DNA from: Frankia casuarinae
GTDB lineage: Bacteria; Actinomycetota; Actinomycetes; Frankiales; Frankiaceae
NCBI RefSeq assembly: GCF_000013345.1
Contig: NC_007777.1
Span: 4,402,001 to 4,466,000 of the forward strand
DNA length: 64,000 nt
Direction: 5' to 3'
Made by a program: the position numbers and the translations under genes. The notes under the pieces are model-generated. The model did no database searches, was not told where the DNA came from, and worked only from the letters and a program-made list of their open reading frames with translations. The number at the start of each line of letters is the position of its first letter. Within the stretch, counting starts at the first letter, position 1. Positions 21,016-30,194 of this stretch are shown one piece after another.

Positions 21016-22200
21016 TCACGCCGGAACGCGCAGCACCAAGGCGTCTCCCTGGCCGCCGCCGCCGCAGAGACCGGCGGCCCCGATCCCGCCGCCGCGGCGC
21101 TTCAGCTCGTTGGCCAGGGTCAGGGCGATCCGGGCACCGGAGGCTCCGACGGGGTGACCGATCGCGATCGCGCCGCCGTTGACGTTGGTGATCTCCGGGC
21201 CGATCCCGAGGTCGCGCATGGACTGGATCGCGACCGCGGCGAAGGCCTCGTTGATCTCGACGAGGTCGAGATCGGCCGGGGTGAGCCGCTCCTTGGCCAG
21301 CGCCGCGAGGATGGCGCGCGAGGGCTGGGACTGCAGGGAGGTGTCCGGACCGGCCACGAAGCCGTGGTGACCGACCTCCGCGAGGATCGGCAGGCCGAGC
21401 TGTTCGGCCTTCGCCCGGCTCGCCACGATGACGGCGGCGGCGCCGTCGGAGATCGGCGACGACGAACCCGCGGTGATCGTGCCGTTGCCGTCGAAGGCCG
21501 GCCGCAGCTTCGCGAGCACCTCGACGGTGGTGTCGGGACGCACGCTCTCGTCCTGGTTGACGACCAGCGGCTCGCCGCGGCGCTGCGGCACCGCGACCGG
21601 GACGATCTCGTCGTCGAACAGCCCGTTCTTGGTGGCGGCGGCGGCCCGCTGATGCGACTGGGCGCCGAACTCGTCCTGCTCGGCCCGGCCGATGCCAAGC
21701 CCCGCGTTGTACCGCTCGGTGCTCGCCCCCATCGCGATCTGGTCGAAGGCGCAGAACAGCGCGTCGTGCTCGGTGGCGTCGAGCAGCTCGGCCCGGCCGT
21801 ACTTCACCCCGGAGCGCAGCGAGCGCAGCAGGTGCGGGCCGCCGGTCATGGACTCCATCCCACCGGCGACGACGAGGTCGAACTCCCCGCTGGAGATGTA
21901 CGTGTCGGCCAGGGCGATCGCGTCGAGGCCGGACAGGCAGACCTTGTTGATCGTGATGGCGGGCACCGACAGCGGGATGCCGGCGGCGACCGCCGCCTGC
22001 CGGGCGGTGATCTGACCCGCACCGGCCTGGATCACATGCCCCATGATCACATAATCGACCGCGTCGCCGGACAGGCCGGCCCGCGCGAGGGCACCCGAGA
22101 TCGCGATGCCACCGAGATCCGTCGCGGTGAAGCTCTTCAGCCCGCCCGACAGTTTCCCGAACGGTGTCCGCACTCCGGCCACGATCACGGAACCAGGCAT
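21016..22200 (-). CDS. Acetyl-CoA acetyltransferase (thiolase)
   Basis: Thiolase (EC 2.3.1.9 likely), condensing two acetyl-CoA to acetoacetyl-CoA. 394 residues, typical. Catalytic Cys in [21 protein letters not shown] motif ([13 protein letters not shown]), His in [13 protein letters not shown] and second Cys in [15 protein letters not shown] 22200 follows GGAGGCATCC; the longer frame to 22344 reads through low-complexity leader repeats. Together with the dehydrogenase and crotonyl-CoA carboxylase/reductase nearby it fits entry into the ethylmalonyl-CoA pathway or a hydroxybutyrate cycle (inference from neighbourhood). Confidence 0.93.
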   Translation of the reverse strand: MPGSVIVAGVRTPFGKLSGGLKSFTATDLGGIAISGALARAGLSGDAVDYVIMGHVIQAGAGQITARQAAVAAGIPLSVPAITINKVCLSGLDAIALADTYISSGEFDLVVAGGMESMTGGPHLLRSLRSGVKYGRAELLDATEHDALFCAFDQIAMGASTERYNAGLGIGRAEQDEFGAQSHQRAAAATKNGLFDDEIVPVAVPQRRGEPLVVNQDESVRPDTTVEVLAKLRPAFDGNGTITAGSSSPISDGAAAVIVASRAKAEQLGLPILAEVGHHGFVAGPDTSLQSQPSRAILAALAKERLTPADLDLVEINEAFAAVAIQSMRDLGIGPEITNVNGGAIAIGHPVGASGARIALTLANELKRRGGGIGAAGLCGGGGQGDALVLRVPA

Positions 22201-22253
22201 GGATGCCTCCTCATCTCCAGGAAGATCTTCGGACCGGGACGGCGCCGGCACAC

Positions 22254-22281
22254 GGCATGCGGCATGCGGCATGCGGCATGC
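22254..22281. repeat. 7-bp GGCATGC tandem repeat, 4 copies
   Basis: Four exact copies of the near-palindromic heptamer GGCATGC, 54-81 bp upstream of the thiolase start, in its presumed leader. Each unit contains an SphI-type GCATGC palindrome. Confidence 0.95.
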
Positions 22282-22428
22282 GGTGACGTCGTCTCGTGGC
22301 GACGGCCTCGAGAACGGCCGTTGCTGATATAATAGCCTGGTCACGTCTGAGATTCCCGGCCGCGATTCTGGCCTCTCAGGGACAAGCGCACCCAGCCGGA
22401 CCGGCGGGACGGCCAGGAGAAGCGGACC

Positions 22429-22451
22429 GTCCTGACAGGGACCGTCAGGAC
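22429..22451 (-). terminator. Inverted repeat at the end of the anti-sigma-like gene
   Basis: GTCCTGAC (22429-22436) and GTCAGGAC (22444-22451) flank a 7-nt loop. The stop codon at 22445-22447 is inside the right arm. No T-run follows. Plausible weak terminator for the sigma/anti-sigma pair. Confidence 0.35.
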
Positions 22452-23437
22452 AGCTGGCCGCAGGCTGCCACGAACGGCGAGGTGGCCGGGTCCGCCGGCA
22501 GGCGTACCTGGTCGGACCGGCTGTCTTGGGCGGCCAGGCCCTCCGGGGTCAGCGCCAGGATGGTCGTGGCCACGGTGAACAGCGAACCGTCGGTCGAGGT
22601 CCCGCTGTTGATCCGCAGGGCCCGGTCCATGCAGCGGAACCCGGCGCCGACGTTGCCCTGAACTCCGGCGGCGAGGGTGAGCTGAGCCGGCAGGGAGACG
22701 GAGGCCAGCGTGTCGAGACTGGCGTAGCGCACCAGCGCGTAGTTGTCCATCCCGCTCCTCGACGTGGTCTGCACCAGGATCTCGCCGAACCCGTTGGCGT
22801 CGATGTCGACGACCGTGTAGTGCAGGGGCACCACGATCGCGCCCAGGTCGACCTGCCCGACAGTTCCGTCCCGGGAGAACACGACCTCGAGTTTGCTCCC
22901 GGTCGCCCGCACCTGGTCGGAACGGCCGTCGCCGTCGACGTCGCCCGCCACCGCCGGCTTCACGACGGCCGTCGGCAGCTGAGGGCTGTCCTGGGTCACC
23001 GTCGTCGGACTGGCTGACGAACCGGCCGTGACGGGCGGGGAGGACACGCTGGTGCTCGGGAGGGCGGTCGGCGGGGTAGTCGCCGACCAGGTCGCCGCTC
23101 CCCCTCCGGACCCACCGCCGGCCCTGGCAGAACGGCCGGTGCCGCCGGTCGAGGGCGCGACGGGTGTCCGGCTCGGCCCCGTCACGGGTGCGGTCACGAG
23201 CGGCGGGACGGCTGGCTCGACGAGCTCGTTGCTCGACGGAGGGGGCCGCAGCGCCACCACGGCGAGCCCGATGAGCGCGGCCATGACCATCCCGCCCGCC
23301 GTCATCAGCGGCAGACGCCACCGGCGCCGACGGTCGATCCCGGCACGGATCTGCCGGTAAGCGTCCGGCGAGGGCCGGATGGGCTCCACCGCCTCGGTGA
23401 GCAGGCGGGCGAGCTCCTCCGGTTCCAGACCACTCAC
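22445..23437 (-). CDS. Membrane anchored protein partner of SigE-family sigma factor
   Basis: 330 residues. A short N-terminal cytosolic part (residues 1-42, [19 protein letters not shown]) is followed by a single transmembrane helix ([20 protein letters not shown]), a Pro/Ser/Thr-rich linker (about 65-150), and an extracytoplasmic domain with an FG-GAP/VCBS-like [11 protein letters not shown] motif. The GTG start overlaps the sigma factor stop by 4 nt (GTGA), so it is probably its anti-sigma factor. There is no zinc-binding HxxxCxxC motif, so it is not a ZAS-type anti-sigma. Function of the outer domain is not recognised. Confidence 0.78.
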   Translation of the reverse strand: MSGLEPEELARLLTEAVEPIRPSPDAYRQIRAGIDRRRRWRLPLMTAGGMVMAALIGLAVVALRPPPSSNELVEPAVPPLVTAPVTGPSRTPVAPSTGGTGRSARAGGGSGGGAATWSATTPPTALPSTSVSSPPVTAGSSASPTTVTQDSPQLPTAVVKPAVAGDVDGDGRSDQVRATGSKLEVVFSRDGTVGQVDLGAIVVPLHYTVVDIDANGFGEILVQTTSRSGMDNYALVRYASLDTLASVSLPAQLTLAAGVQGNVGAGFRCMDRALRINSGTSTDGSLFTVATTILALTPEGLAAQDSRSDQVRLPADPATSPFVAACGQLS

Positions 23438-23991
23438 CGCAGGCCCTCCAGCTTGCCGCTCAACGCCGACAGCCCCCGGGAGGTGTACGCCTTGACGGAA
23501 CCGACACTGCAGCCCATCACCGCCGCGGCGTCCGCCTCGGACATGTCGGCGTAGTACCGCAGCACCACCGCCTCCCGCTGCCGGCGGGGCAGCTCGCGCA
23601 GCGCCTGGATGACCGCCGCCCGTTCGACGAGGGAGTAGGCGCCCTCCTCGGCGCTCGCGGCGTCGGGCATCGGCTTGGGAGCGTGTTTGAGAGCGACGAG
23701 TCGACGACGCAGTGTCGAACGTGCGAGGTTGACGACGGTCTGCCTGAGGTAGGCCAAGGCCTTGTCCCGGTCCTGGAGCCGCCCCCAGGCCGCGTGGACG
23801 CGGATGTAGGCGTCCTGCACAACCTCCTCGCAGAGGCCGAGATCGTCAAGTAGTAACGCTGCAAGACGAACCAATGACCGATAGTGTTCGGAATACAACG
23901 CGGTCAGGGCGGCATCGGCGTCCCGCGCGACATCGCTACGGGCGGCGTCGCTCCGTGCAGGCACGGGCCGCCACCCTTCCACGACAGTCAT
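23434..23991 (-). CDS. SigE-family ECF-type RNA polymerase sigma factor
   Basis: About 185 residues. Region 2: LTALYSEHYRSLVRLAALLL through CEEVVQDAYIRVHAAWGRL. Region 4: LRELPRRQREAVVLRYYADMSEADAAAVMGCSVGSVKAYTSRGL, a helix-turn-helix binding the -35 element. This matches the actinobacterial SigE-family ECF group. Start at 23991 (MTVVEGW); the frame opens four codons earlier at 24003. It is divergent from the crotonyl-CoA carboxylase/reductase gene with 172 bp between starts, and coupled to the membrane protein gene by a 4-nt overlap. Confidence 0.92.
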   Translation of the reverse strand: MTVVEGWRPVPARSDAARSDVARDADAALTALYSEHYRSLVRLAALLLDDLGLCEEVVQDAYIRVHAAWGRLQDRDKALAYLRQTVVNLARSTLRRRLVALKHAPKPMPDAASAEEGAYSLVERAAVIQALRELPRRQREAVVLRYYADMSEADAAAVMGCSVGSVKAYTSRGLSALSGKLEGLR

Positions 23992-24163
23992 GGGCGCGAT
24001 CACACCCAGTTGGACGCGTACCGAGCACTCGAAGTTGTCCCAAAAGTTCTATCGCGTCGCGCACGAAACAGACAGCCTCCACATCCCGCGACCCCGCCTC
24101 CCACCTATGGGTAACATCTGCCGTCTATCCGCCACCAGCACCAGCGTCCTACGGAGGCCGACC

Positions 24164-25513
24164 GTGAAGGACATTCTCGAAGCGATCATTGCCCAGAGCC
24201 CTCCGTCGCCCGCCCGGCGGGCGGAGTTCGCATCCCTCCCGGTCCCCGAGTCCTACCGCGCCGTGGTCGTGCGCCGGGACGAAATCGGGATGTTCGAGGG
24301 CATGCCGTCCCGGGACAAGGACCCCCGCCGCTCCCTGCACGTAGACGACGTGCCGACCCCCGAGCTCGGTCCCGGCGAAGCCCTCATCGCGGTCATGGCC
24401 TCCTCCGTGAACTACAACACGGTCTGGACGTCGATCTTCGAGCCGATCCACACCTTCAACTTCCTCGAGCGCTACGGCCGAACCTCTCCGCTTGCATCCC
24501 GTCACAACCAGCCTTACCACGTTGTCGGCTCGGATCTGGCCGGAGTTGTGCTACGGACAGGGCCTGGCGTACAGGCCTGGTCCCCCGGGGACGAGGTCGT
24601 CGCCCACTGTCTGTCCGTGGAACTTGAGCGTCCCGACGGCCACAACGACACGATGCTGGATCCCGAGCAACGAATCTGGGGATTTGAGACGAATTTTGGC
24701 GGACTCGCCGAGCTCGCCCTGGTCAAGACCAACCAGCTCATGCCGAAACCCGCGCACCTGACCTGGGAGGAGGCGGCCGCACCCGGTCTGGTCAACTCGA
24801 CCGCGTACCGCCAGCTGGTCTCGGTCAACGGCGCGAACATGAAGCAGGGCGACGTCGTTCTCGTCTGGGGCGCGTCCGGGGGCCTGGGCTCCTACGCCAC
24901 CCAACTCGTGCTACGCGGCGGGGCCATCCCGGTCTGCATCGTCTCCTCGCCGGAAAAAGCCGACATATGCCGCTCCCTCGGCGCAGAGCTGATCATCGAC
25001 CGCGCCGCCGAGGCCTATCAGTTCTGGAGTGACGAACACACCCAGAACCCCCGGGAATGGCAGCGGTTCGGCAAGCGCATCCGCGAGCTCACCGGCGGCG
25101 ACGACCCCGACATCGTCCTCGAACACCCGGGCCGGGAAACCTTCGGCGCCTCCGTCTATGTGACCCGCCGCGGCGGAACTATCGCCACCTGCGCCTCCAC
25201 CAGCGGTTTCCAGCACGAGTACGACAACCGGTACCTGTGGATGAATCTCAAGCGCATCGTCGGCTCGCACTTCGCCAACTACCGGGAGGCCTGGGAAGCC
25301 AACCGACTCATCATGCGCGGGATGATCCATCCGACCCTGTCCCGGGTCTACCCGCTTACCGAAACGGGGCAGGCCGCCTACGACGTGCACCGCAACCTCC
25401 ACCAAGGGAAGGTGGGCGTGCTGTGTCTCGCCCCGGCCGAGGGGCTGGGTGTCCGCGACGAGGCACTCCGCTCCCGCCACCTGACCGCAATCAACCGGTT
25501 CCGCGGCGTATAA
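24164..25513 (+). CDS. ccr: Crotonyl-CoA carboxylase/reductase
   Basis: CCR (EC 1.3.1.85) reductively carboxylates crotonyl-CoA to ethylmalonyl-CoA with NADPH. 449 residues, family length. Medium-chain dehydrogenase/reductase fold: N-terminal catalytic part (SSVNYNTVWTSIFEPIHTF, YHVVGSDLAGVV), nucleotide-binding GASGGLGSYATQL, and the CCR-typical segments NTVWTSIFEP and FGASVYVTRRGG. GTG 24164 is preceded by ACGGAGG at a six-base spacing, so I reject the longer frame starting at 23990. Supplies C4/C5 acyl-CoA units for acetate assimilation or polyketide extender units. Confidence 0.95.
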   Translation: MKDILEAIIAQSPPSPARRAEFASLPVPESYRAVVVRRDEIGMFEGMPSRDKDPRRSLHVDDVPTPELGPGEALIAVMASSVNYNTVWTSIFEPIHTFNFLERYGRTSPLASRHNQPYHVVGSDLAGVVLRTGPGVQAWSPGDEVVAHCLSVELERPDGHNDTMLDPEQRIWGFETNFGGLAELALVKTNQLMPKPAHLTWEEAAAPGLVNSTAYRQLVSVNGANMKQGDVVLVWGASGGLGSYATQLVLRGGAIPVCIVSSPEKADICRSLGAELIIDRAAEAYQFWSDEHTQNPREWQRFGKRIRELTGGDDPDIVLEHPGRETFGASVYVTRRGGTIATCASTSGFQHEYDNRYLWMNLKRIVGSHFANYREAWEANRLIMRGMIHPTLSRVYPLTETGQAAYDVHRNLHQGKVGVLCLAPAEGLGVRDEALRSRHLTAINRFRGV

Positions 25514-25585
25514 ACCCGGAAATCGGCCAGGTCGACAGCCGGCTCCCCTCACGCTCGCATTGACCGTCTGAGATGCTGAGGTCCT

Positions 25586-26302
25586 ATGACCGAACACACT
25601 GATCTCATCCCAATGGCCGGCGAGACCGACGGGCCCCCCGCCTTTGATCTGGTGCGCCGTGGCTACGACCCCAATCAGGTCACCCATCACGTGAACTGGC
25701 TCGTCGAGCAGCTACGCGAGGCCGAGGCGCACCGGGCGGCGGCGGAGGCGGCCGCGTCGGAGGCTGCGACCGAGGCGGCCCGGGTACGCGACGATCTGGC
25801 CGCCAACCGTCCCGCCTGGGAGGAGTTCGGTGGCCGCGTTACCCAGATCCTCCAGCTCGCCGAGGAGGAGGCGGCCACCGTTCGGGCTGAACGCACCCGG
25901 GAGGCCGATGCCCAACTCGAGGAGGCCCGCCGGATCGTCACCGAGGCCGAGCAGACCCGGGAGAAAACCCTGCGCGACGCCGACGAGCAGGCCGCGGCCA
26001 TCGTCTCGACGGCCCGCGCGGAGGCCGAACGGATCGTCGAGGTCGCTCGGGCCGCGGCCGCGCAGGCCGAGGACGACTCGAAGCGTCGGCTGGCCGACCT
26101 CGAACGCCAACGCGAACAGGTGACCTCGCAGCTTGCCACCCTGCGTGACCAGGTGACGGCCCAGCTGGGCGCGCTGCGCGACAAGCTGACCGCCGCCTCC
26201 GCGTCGATCGCCTCCATCGAGGCACCGCCGCCTGAGGAGCGTAAGGCGCTCGGCAGCGAGCCGAACGCGTTGCCCGCGTCGGCGGCCTCCCGCGGGGTCT
26301 AG
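25586..26302 (+). CDS. DivIVA-like coiled-coil protein
   Basis: 238 residues: an N-terminal DivIVA-like segment (FDLVRRGYDPNQVTHHVNWLVEQL, residues about 20-45), then almost continuous alanine/glutamate-rich coiled coil to about residue 210. Such actinobacterial proteins act in polar growth, cytoskeleton or filament formation (DivIVA, Scy and FilP relatives). No membrane segment or enzyme motif. It starts 72 bp after ccr on the same strand and may be co-transcribed. I cannot tell which DivIVA-like role it has. Confidence 0.72.
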   Translation: MTEHTDLIPMAGETDGPPAFDLVRRGYDPNQVTHHVNWLVEQLREAEAHRAAAEAAASEAATEAARVRDDLAANRPAWEEFGGRVTQILQLAEEEAATVRAERTREADAQLEEARRIVTEAEQTREKTLRDADEQAAAIVSTARAEAERIVEVARAAAAQAEDDSKRRLADLERQREQVTSQLATLRDQVTAQLGALRDKLTAASASIASIEAPPPEERKALGSEPNALPASAASRGV

Positions 26303-26331
26303 CCCGCACGGGAGACCGTCGTCTCGTGGGG

Positions 26332-26526
26332 TCAGCCGTCACGGACGCGCGGCCGGGCCGCTCGGCATCGGCGTTCCCAACACGGCCGGTGCCAGTGTCG
26401 ACGGTCCTCGATCCGCTCGGGCGGCCAGACCACCACGTGAGCGGCGCCCGGAGTGATCTCATAATCACAACCGGGACACCGGTAGACCTTGGTGGTCGCC
26501 GCGCCGCTCGTCGGTCGCACACCCAC
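26332..26526 (-). CDS. Small zinc-ribbon-like conserved protein
   Basis: 64 residues starting at a GTG. RPTSGAATTKVYRCPGCDYE near the N-terminus, then HVVVWPPERIEDRRHWHRPCWERR. One CxxC, a HWHxxCW cluster and a basic tail suggest a single metal site. This is the pattern of short actinobacterial proteins often labelled ATP/GTP-binding protein without evidence. Convergent with the coiled-coil gene and downstream of the YkvA-like gene. Confidence 0.62.
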   Translation of the reverse strand: MGVRPTSGAATTKVYRCPGCDYEITPGAAHVVVWPPERIEDRRHWHRPCWERRCRAARPRVRDG

Positions 26527-26629
26527 TCACCGTCCCGCAGGACGACGACCGGATCCGGCATCCACCAGCCGACCGGGTGCCCGCGCTGCGCATCCGACGG
26601 CCGGGCCCGGCGTCGGCGCGCCTTCCTCG

Positions 26630-27319
26630 TCACCGCCCGCGAGCGGGTCTGCCCGATGCCCGGAACCGATCCCGCCGGGTGCGGGAACCCGAACCCGGGG
26701 TATCGCCGGCCGGCGGGCCCGCGACCCACTCGCCCCGGTCCACCACCTCGCCGTCAACGATCCGAGGCCGGTCATCCGCCGCCGGTCCGGCCGAGGAGGC
26801 CGTCGTGCGCCCGCCCGTCCCCGCCCCGAACCTCTCGCCCGTCCACCGCACCCGCCCGCCGACCCGCTCGAAGCCGGCCATCACGAGCGAGCGGGCGAGC
26901 TTGGCCTTGCGCACGGCCCCCGCCGGACTCGCCAGGGCGGACGACGCACCGATGAGCAGCTGGAAGCCGCGATCGCTGCCACGCCAGTGCTCACGCAGGA
27001 TCGGCTCCCCGGCTCCGACGGCCAGCCGCCGGAAGGCGAACGCGATGACCGCGACGTCGTCGAGCTGACCCACCACCGGAATCGCGTTGGTCAGCCGGTT
27101 CTTCGGCGACACGAGGTACGCGAGCGCCGCGGCGGCCTCCACCTTCGCGGACTGCGGGACCCGCGGATCGGCGACGACCCGCCGCAGCAGCTGGACCAGA
27201 TCGGGAAGGAACATCGTGACTTCCCGACTGAACGCTCGCACGGCGTCCCTGTCGAGCACGACCATCGCCGCTCCAGCCTCCTCCCGCGCGAATCGGGATT
27301 TCCCGCCGACCGTCGACAT
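26630..27319 (-). CDS. YkvA/DUF1232-like protein
   Basis: About 229 residues. The DUF1232 core is AAALAYLVSPKNRLTNAIPVVGQLDDVAVIAFAFRRL, preceded by VTMFLPDLVQLLRRVVADPRVPQ. The C-terminal third is polar and low complexity. DUF1232 proteins are small membrane-associated helical proteins of unknown function. Start uncertain: ATG 27319 (MSTVGG) versus ATG 27265 (MVVLDRDAV), the latter having GGAGG about 11 bases upstream; the open frame runs up to 27565. I give the intermediate choice. Confidence 0.75.
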   Translation of the reverse strand: MSTVGGKSRFAREEAGAAMVVLDRDAVRAFSREVTMFLPDLVQLLRRVVADPRVPQSAKVEAAAALAYLVSPKNRLTNAIPVVGQLDDVAVIAFAFRRLAVGAGEPILREHWRGSDRGFQLLIGASSALASPAGAVRKAKLARSLVMAGFERVGGRVRWTGERFGAGTGGRTTASSAGPAADDRPRIVDGEVVDRGEWVAGPPAGDTPGSGSRTRRDRFRASGRPARGR

Positions 27320-27369
27320 CCTAGTCCGCGCGGACAGAAGCGATCTTGTTCTCGGCGTGACGGGTGGGC

Positions 27370-29244
27370 TCAGCGCGGCGGGTGGTCGAGGAACCCCCGG
27401 CCGGTCTTGCGTCCCAGGAACCCAGCCCGGACCAGCTGTTCGAGCAGGGGTGCCGGGGCGTAGCCGGGCTCGCGGAACTGCGCGTACAACGAGCGCGTGA
27501 TCGCGAGCGTGACATCGAGGCCGACGACGTCGGCGAGCGCGAAGGGGCCCAGCGGATGGCCGCAACCGACCGTCATCGCCGTGTCAACGTCCTCGATCGT
27601 CGCATAGTGCGCCTGGAGCATCTTCACTGCGTCGTTGAGATAGGGAAACAGCAGCGCGTTGACGATGAACCCCGCCCGGTCGGCGCAGAGCACCGGATGC
27701 CGCCCGGCCGCTCGGGACAGCGCCAGGACCGTGGCTGTCACGTCGTCGCCGGTGAGAACCGTGGGCACCACCTCGATCAGCTTCATCGCCGGGGCCGGGT
27801 TGAACCAGTGCATACCGATGACGTCCCGCGGCCGGCTGGTGGCCATGGCGCACTCGATGACCGGCAACGAGGACGTGGTGGTCGCCAGCACGGCGCCGGG
27901 CGCCGCGATCTTGTCCAGGTCGGCGAACAGCTCCCGCTTCACCGCCAGGTCCTCCACCACCGCCTCAAGCAGCAGCTCGCAGTGGCCGAGCTCACCCAGA
28001 TCGGTCGTGCCGCGCACCCGGGCCAGAGCCGCCAGCCGGTCGGCGTCGGACAGCCGCCCCCTGGCCACCGACGCCGCCAACGACGACTCGATCTTCGCGA
28101 GGGTGGCGGCGAGGGTGCGCTCGCTCCGGGCCCGCAGGAGGACGTCGTGCCCGGACCGGGCCAGCACCTCCGCGATGCCACCCGCCATCGTGCCGCTCCC
28201 CACGACGCCGACCGAGCGCACCGGGCGGCCCCGCCCCAGGCGGTCGGCGAGCGGATCGACCGCGTCGACCACCTCGGAGGAGTCCGGTGCCGCGTAGGTG
28301 TAGAAACCACGACCGGTCTTGCGGCCGAGCAGGCCCGCGCGCACGAGCTGGCTCAGCAGCGGTGCCGGAGCGTGCAGGTGGTCACGGGACTGCCGGTACA
28401 TCGAGTTGAGAATCTCGTGGGCGGCGTCCAGACCGATCAGATCGAGCAGGGCGAGCGGGCCCATCGGATGCCCGCACCCGAGCCGCATGGCCGCGTCAAT
28501 GTCCTCCCGGGCCGCATACCGGGCCTCGAGCATGCGCACGGCGTTGTTGAGATAACCGAACAGCAGCGCGTTGACGATGAAGCCCGCCCGGTCCTCCGCG
28601 ACGACCGCGGTCTTCCCCACGTCGTTGACCAGGCCGATCACCCCGGCCAGCACGGTCGGGTCGGTGACGACCGTGCGTACGACCTCCACCAGGCGCATCA
28701 CCGGCGCCGGATTGAACCAGTGGGTGCCGAGCACCCGTTCCGGGCGGGCGGTGCCCGCCGCGAGTTCCGTTACCGACAGGGAGCTGGTGTTCGTCAGGAA
28801 GACGGTGGCCGGGGGGCAGATCTCGTCGAGTCGGGCGAAAAGCGCCTGTTTGGCGCTCATTCGTTCGTCGATCGCCTCGATCACCAGCTCGCAGTCGGCG
28901 ACCGCCGCGAGCTCGGTGCCGAGACGCATGCGGGCCAGCACGGCCTCCCTGGTCGCGTCGTCGAGCTTGCCGTGGCGGCCCGCGCGGTCGAGGGAGTGCT
29001 CGACCCGGGCCCGGCTGCGGGCGAGCGCGTCGGCGTCACGCGCGATGCCGACGACCTCCAGACCGGCCTTCGCCAGCACCTCGGCGATGCCCGCGCCCAT
29101 GGTGCCGAGCCCCACCACCCCGACCCGGCGGTGTCTCACCGCCTCGTCCCGGCTGTTCTCCGGCTTCTTCTCCTGGTTCGCGTTCTCCTGGTTCGCGGCC
29201 GGCCCCGTTCCCGATGTGGTTCCCGATACGGGCCTCTCGATCAT
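27370..29244 (-). CDS. Tandem-duplicated 3-hydroxybutyryl-CoA dehydrogenase
   Basis: 624 residues made of two complete 3-hydroxyacyl-CoA dehydrogenase units in one polypeptide. Unit 1: VGVVGLGTMGAGIAEVLAKAG, THWFNPAPVMRLVEVV, GCGHPMGPLALLDLIGLD, then a RKTGRGFY end. Unit 2: VGVVGSGTMAGGIAEVLARSG, MHWFNPAPAMKLIEVV, GCGHPLGPFALADVVGLD, RKTGRGFLDH. Each keeps the NAD-binding glycine loop and the His of the catalytic pair, so both may be active. Usual bacterial enzymes are about 285 residues (one unit). Likely oxidises or forms 3-hydroxybutyryl-CoA, linking thiolase to CCR. About 40 residues of N-terminal extension are low complexity. Confidence 0.9.
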   Translation of the reverse strand: MIERPVSGTTSGTGPAANQENANQEKKPENSRDEAVRHRRVGVVGLGTMGAGIAEVLAKAGLEVVGIARDADALARSRARVEHSLDRAGRHGKLDDATREAVLARMRLGTELAAVADCELVIEAIDERMSAKQALFARLDEICPPATVFLTNTSSLSVTELAAGTARPERVLGTHWFNPAPVMRLVEVVRTVVTDPTVLAGVIGLVNDVGKTAVVAEDRAGFIVNALLFGYLNNAVRMLEARYAAREDIDAAMRLGCGHPMGPLALLDLIGLDAAHEILNSMYRQSRDHLHAPAPLLSQLVRAGLLGRKTGRGFYTYAAPDSSEVVDAVDPLADRLGRGRPVRSVGVVGSGTMAGGIAEVLARSGHDVLLRARSERTLAATLAKIESSLAASVARGRLSDADRLAALARVRGTTDLGELGHCELLLEAVVEDLAVKRELFADLDKIAAPGAVLATTTSSLPVIECAMATSRPRDVIGMHWFNPAPAMKLIEVVPTVLTGDDVTATVLALSRAAGRHPVLCADRAGFIVNALLFPYLNDAVKMLQAHYATIEDVDTAMTVGCGHPLGPFALADVVGLDVTLAITRSLYAQFREPGYAPAPLLEQLVRAGFLGRKTGRGFLDHPPR

Positions 29245-29456
29245 GCCCAGGCTCCTCTACTTCGGCGCACGGGCCCCGGGCGACGGGTGGGCGTCGCGGG
29301 CCGGGCGGTGTCAGACGGCGAACGCCGCGATCCTCCCATATTCTCGAGACGCCGGCCCATGATCGCACTACGGGAACGGACCGGCCGCCGGACGGGGAAG
29401 CCGGACGGGCGGCCGTCGCAGGTTCGGCGGACCGGGCAGGCTCGGCGGAATCGCTT

Positions 29457-30119
29457 TCAGAAAAGCGTCGGAATGGACGGTTCGAGGCCCCGCAGCTCGT
29501 CATAGTCGACGACGGCGCAGCCCAGCCCCCGGTCCGCCGCCAGCAGCCGCGCCTGCGGGGTGATGGACTGCGCCGCGAGGATGCCGCGCACGGGATGCGG
29601 CAACGCCGGGTCGGCCTCCAGGCGGACAAGGTAACGGGTCAGCTGCTCCACCCCGTCGATCTCACCCCTGCGTTTGATCTCGACGGCGACCGTCGAGCCG
29701 TCCGCGTCGCGGCACAGCAGGTCGACCGGCCCGATGCCGGTCTCGTACTCGCGGCGCACCAGGGTGAGTCCGGGCGCGATCGCGTCGGGCCGGTCGGCGA
29801 GCAGCACCTGCAGATGCGCCTCCACCCCGTCCTTGCGCAGACCCGGGTCGACGCCGAGGTCGTGCGTGGAATCGTGCAGCACCTGTTCGAGGGTGATGAC
29901 GAGCTGCTCGGCCGCGCGGTTGGTGACCCGCCAGACCCCGTCCGCCTCGGCGATGACGCACGGGGGACTCATCCAGTTGAGCGGCTTGTACGCTCGCCCG
30001 TCGGCGTGGATGGAGACGGATCCGTCCGCCTTGACGAGTACCAACCGGACGGCGCTCGGCAGATGTGCGGTGAGCCGACCGACGTAGTCCACGCTGCAGC
30101 GAGCGATGACGAGCCGCAT
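29457..30119 (-). CDS. nucS: Endonuclease NucS
   Basis: 220 residues. NucS acts on mismatched DNA in actinobacterial non-canonical mismatch repair. Visible: [20 protein letters not shown] at the N-terminal DNA-binding domain, nuclease motifs [35 protein letters not shown] (catalytic acidic residues and Lys), and the conserved C-terminal IPTLF, probably the sliding-clamp contact. Full length. Upstream of the dehydrogenase gene on the same strand with a ~210-bp gap. Confidence 0.95.
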
Positions 30120-30194
30120 GACGTCACGCTATCGCGGCCGTTTCCGGCGCCCGGCGGCGGTGGGACCGCCGCGCACCGGGCGATCGCCTGACGA

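Noticed and set aside
22328-22333. Perfect TATAAT on the plus strand upstream of the thiolase gene
   Set aside because: Wrong orientation for the thiolase gene and no -35 at a suitable distance; no plus-strand gene follows.
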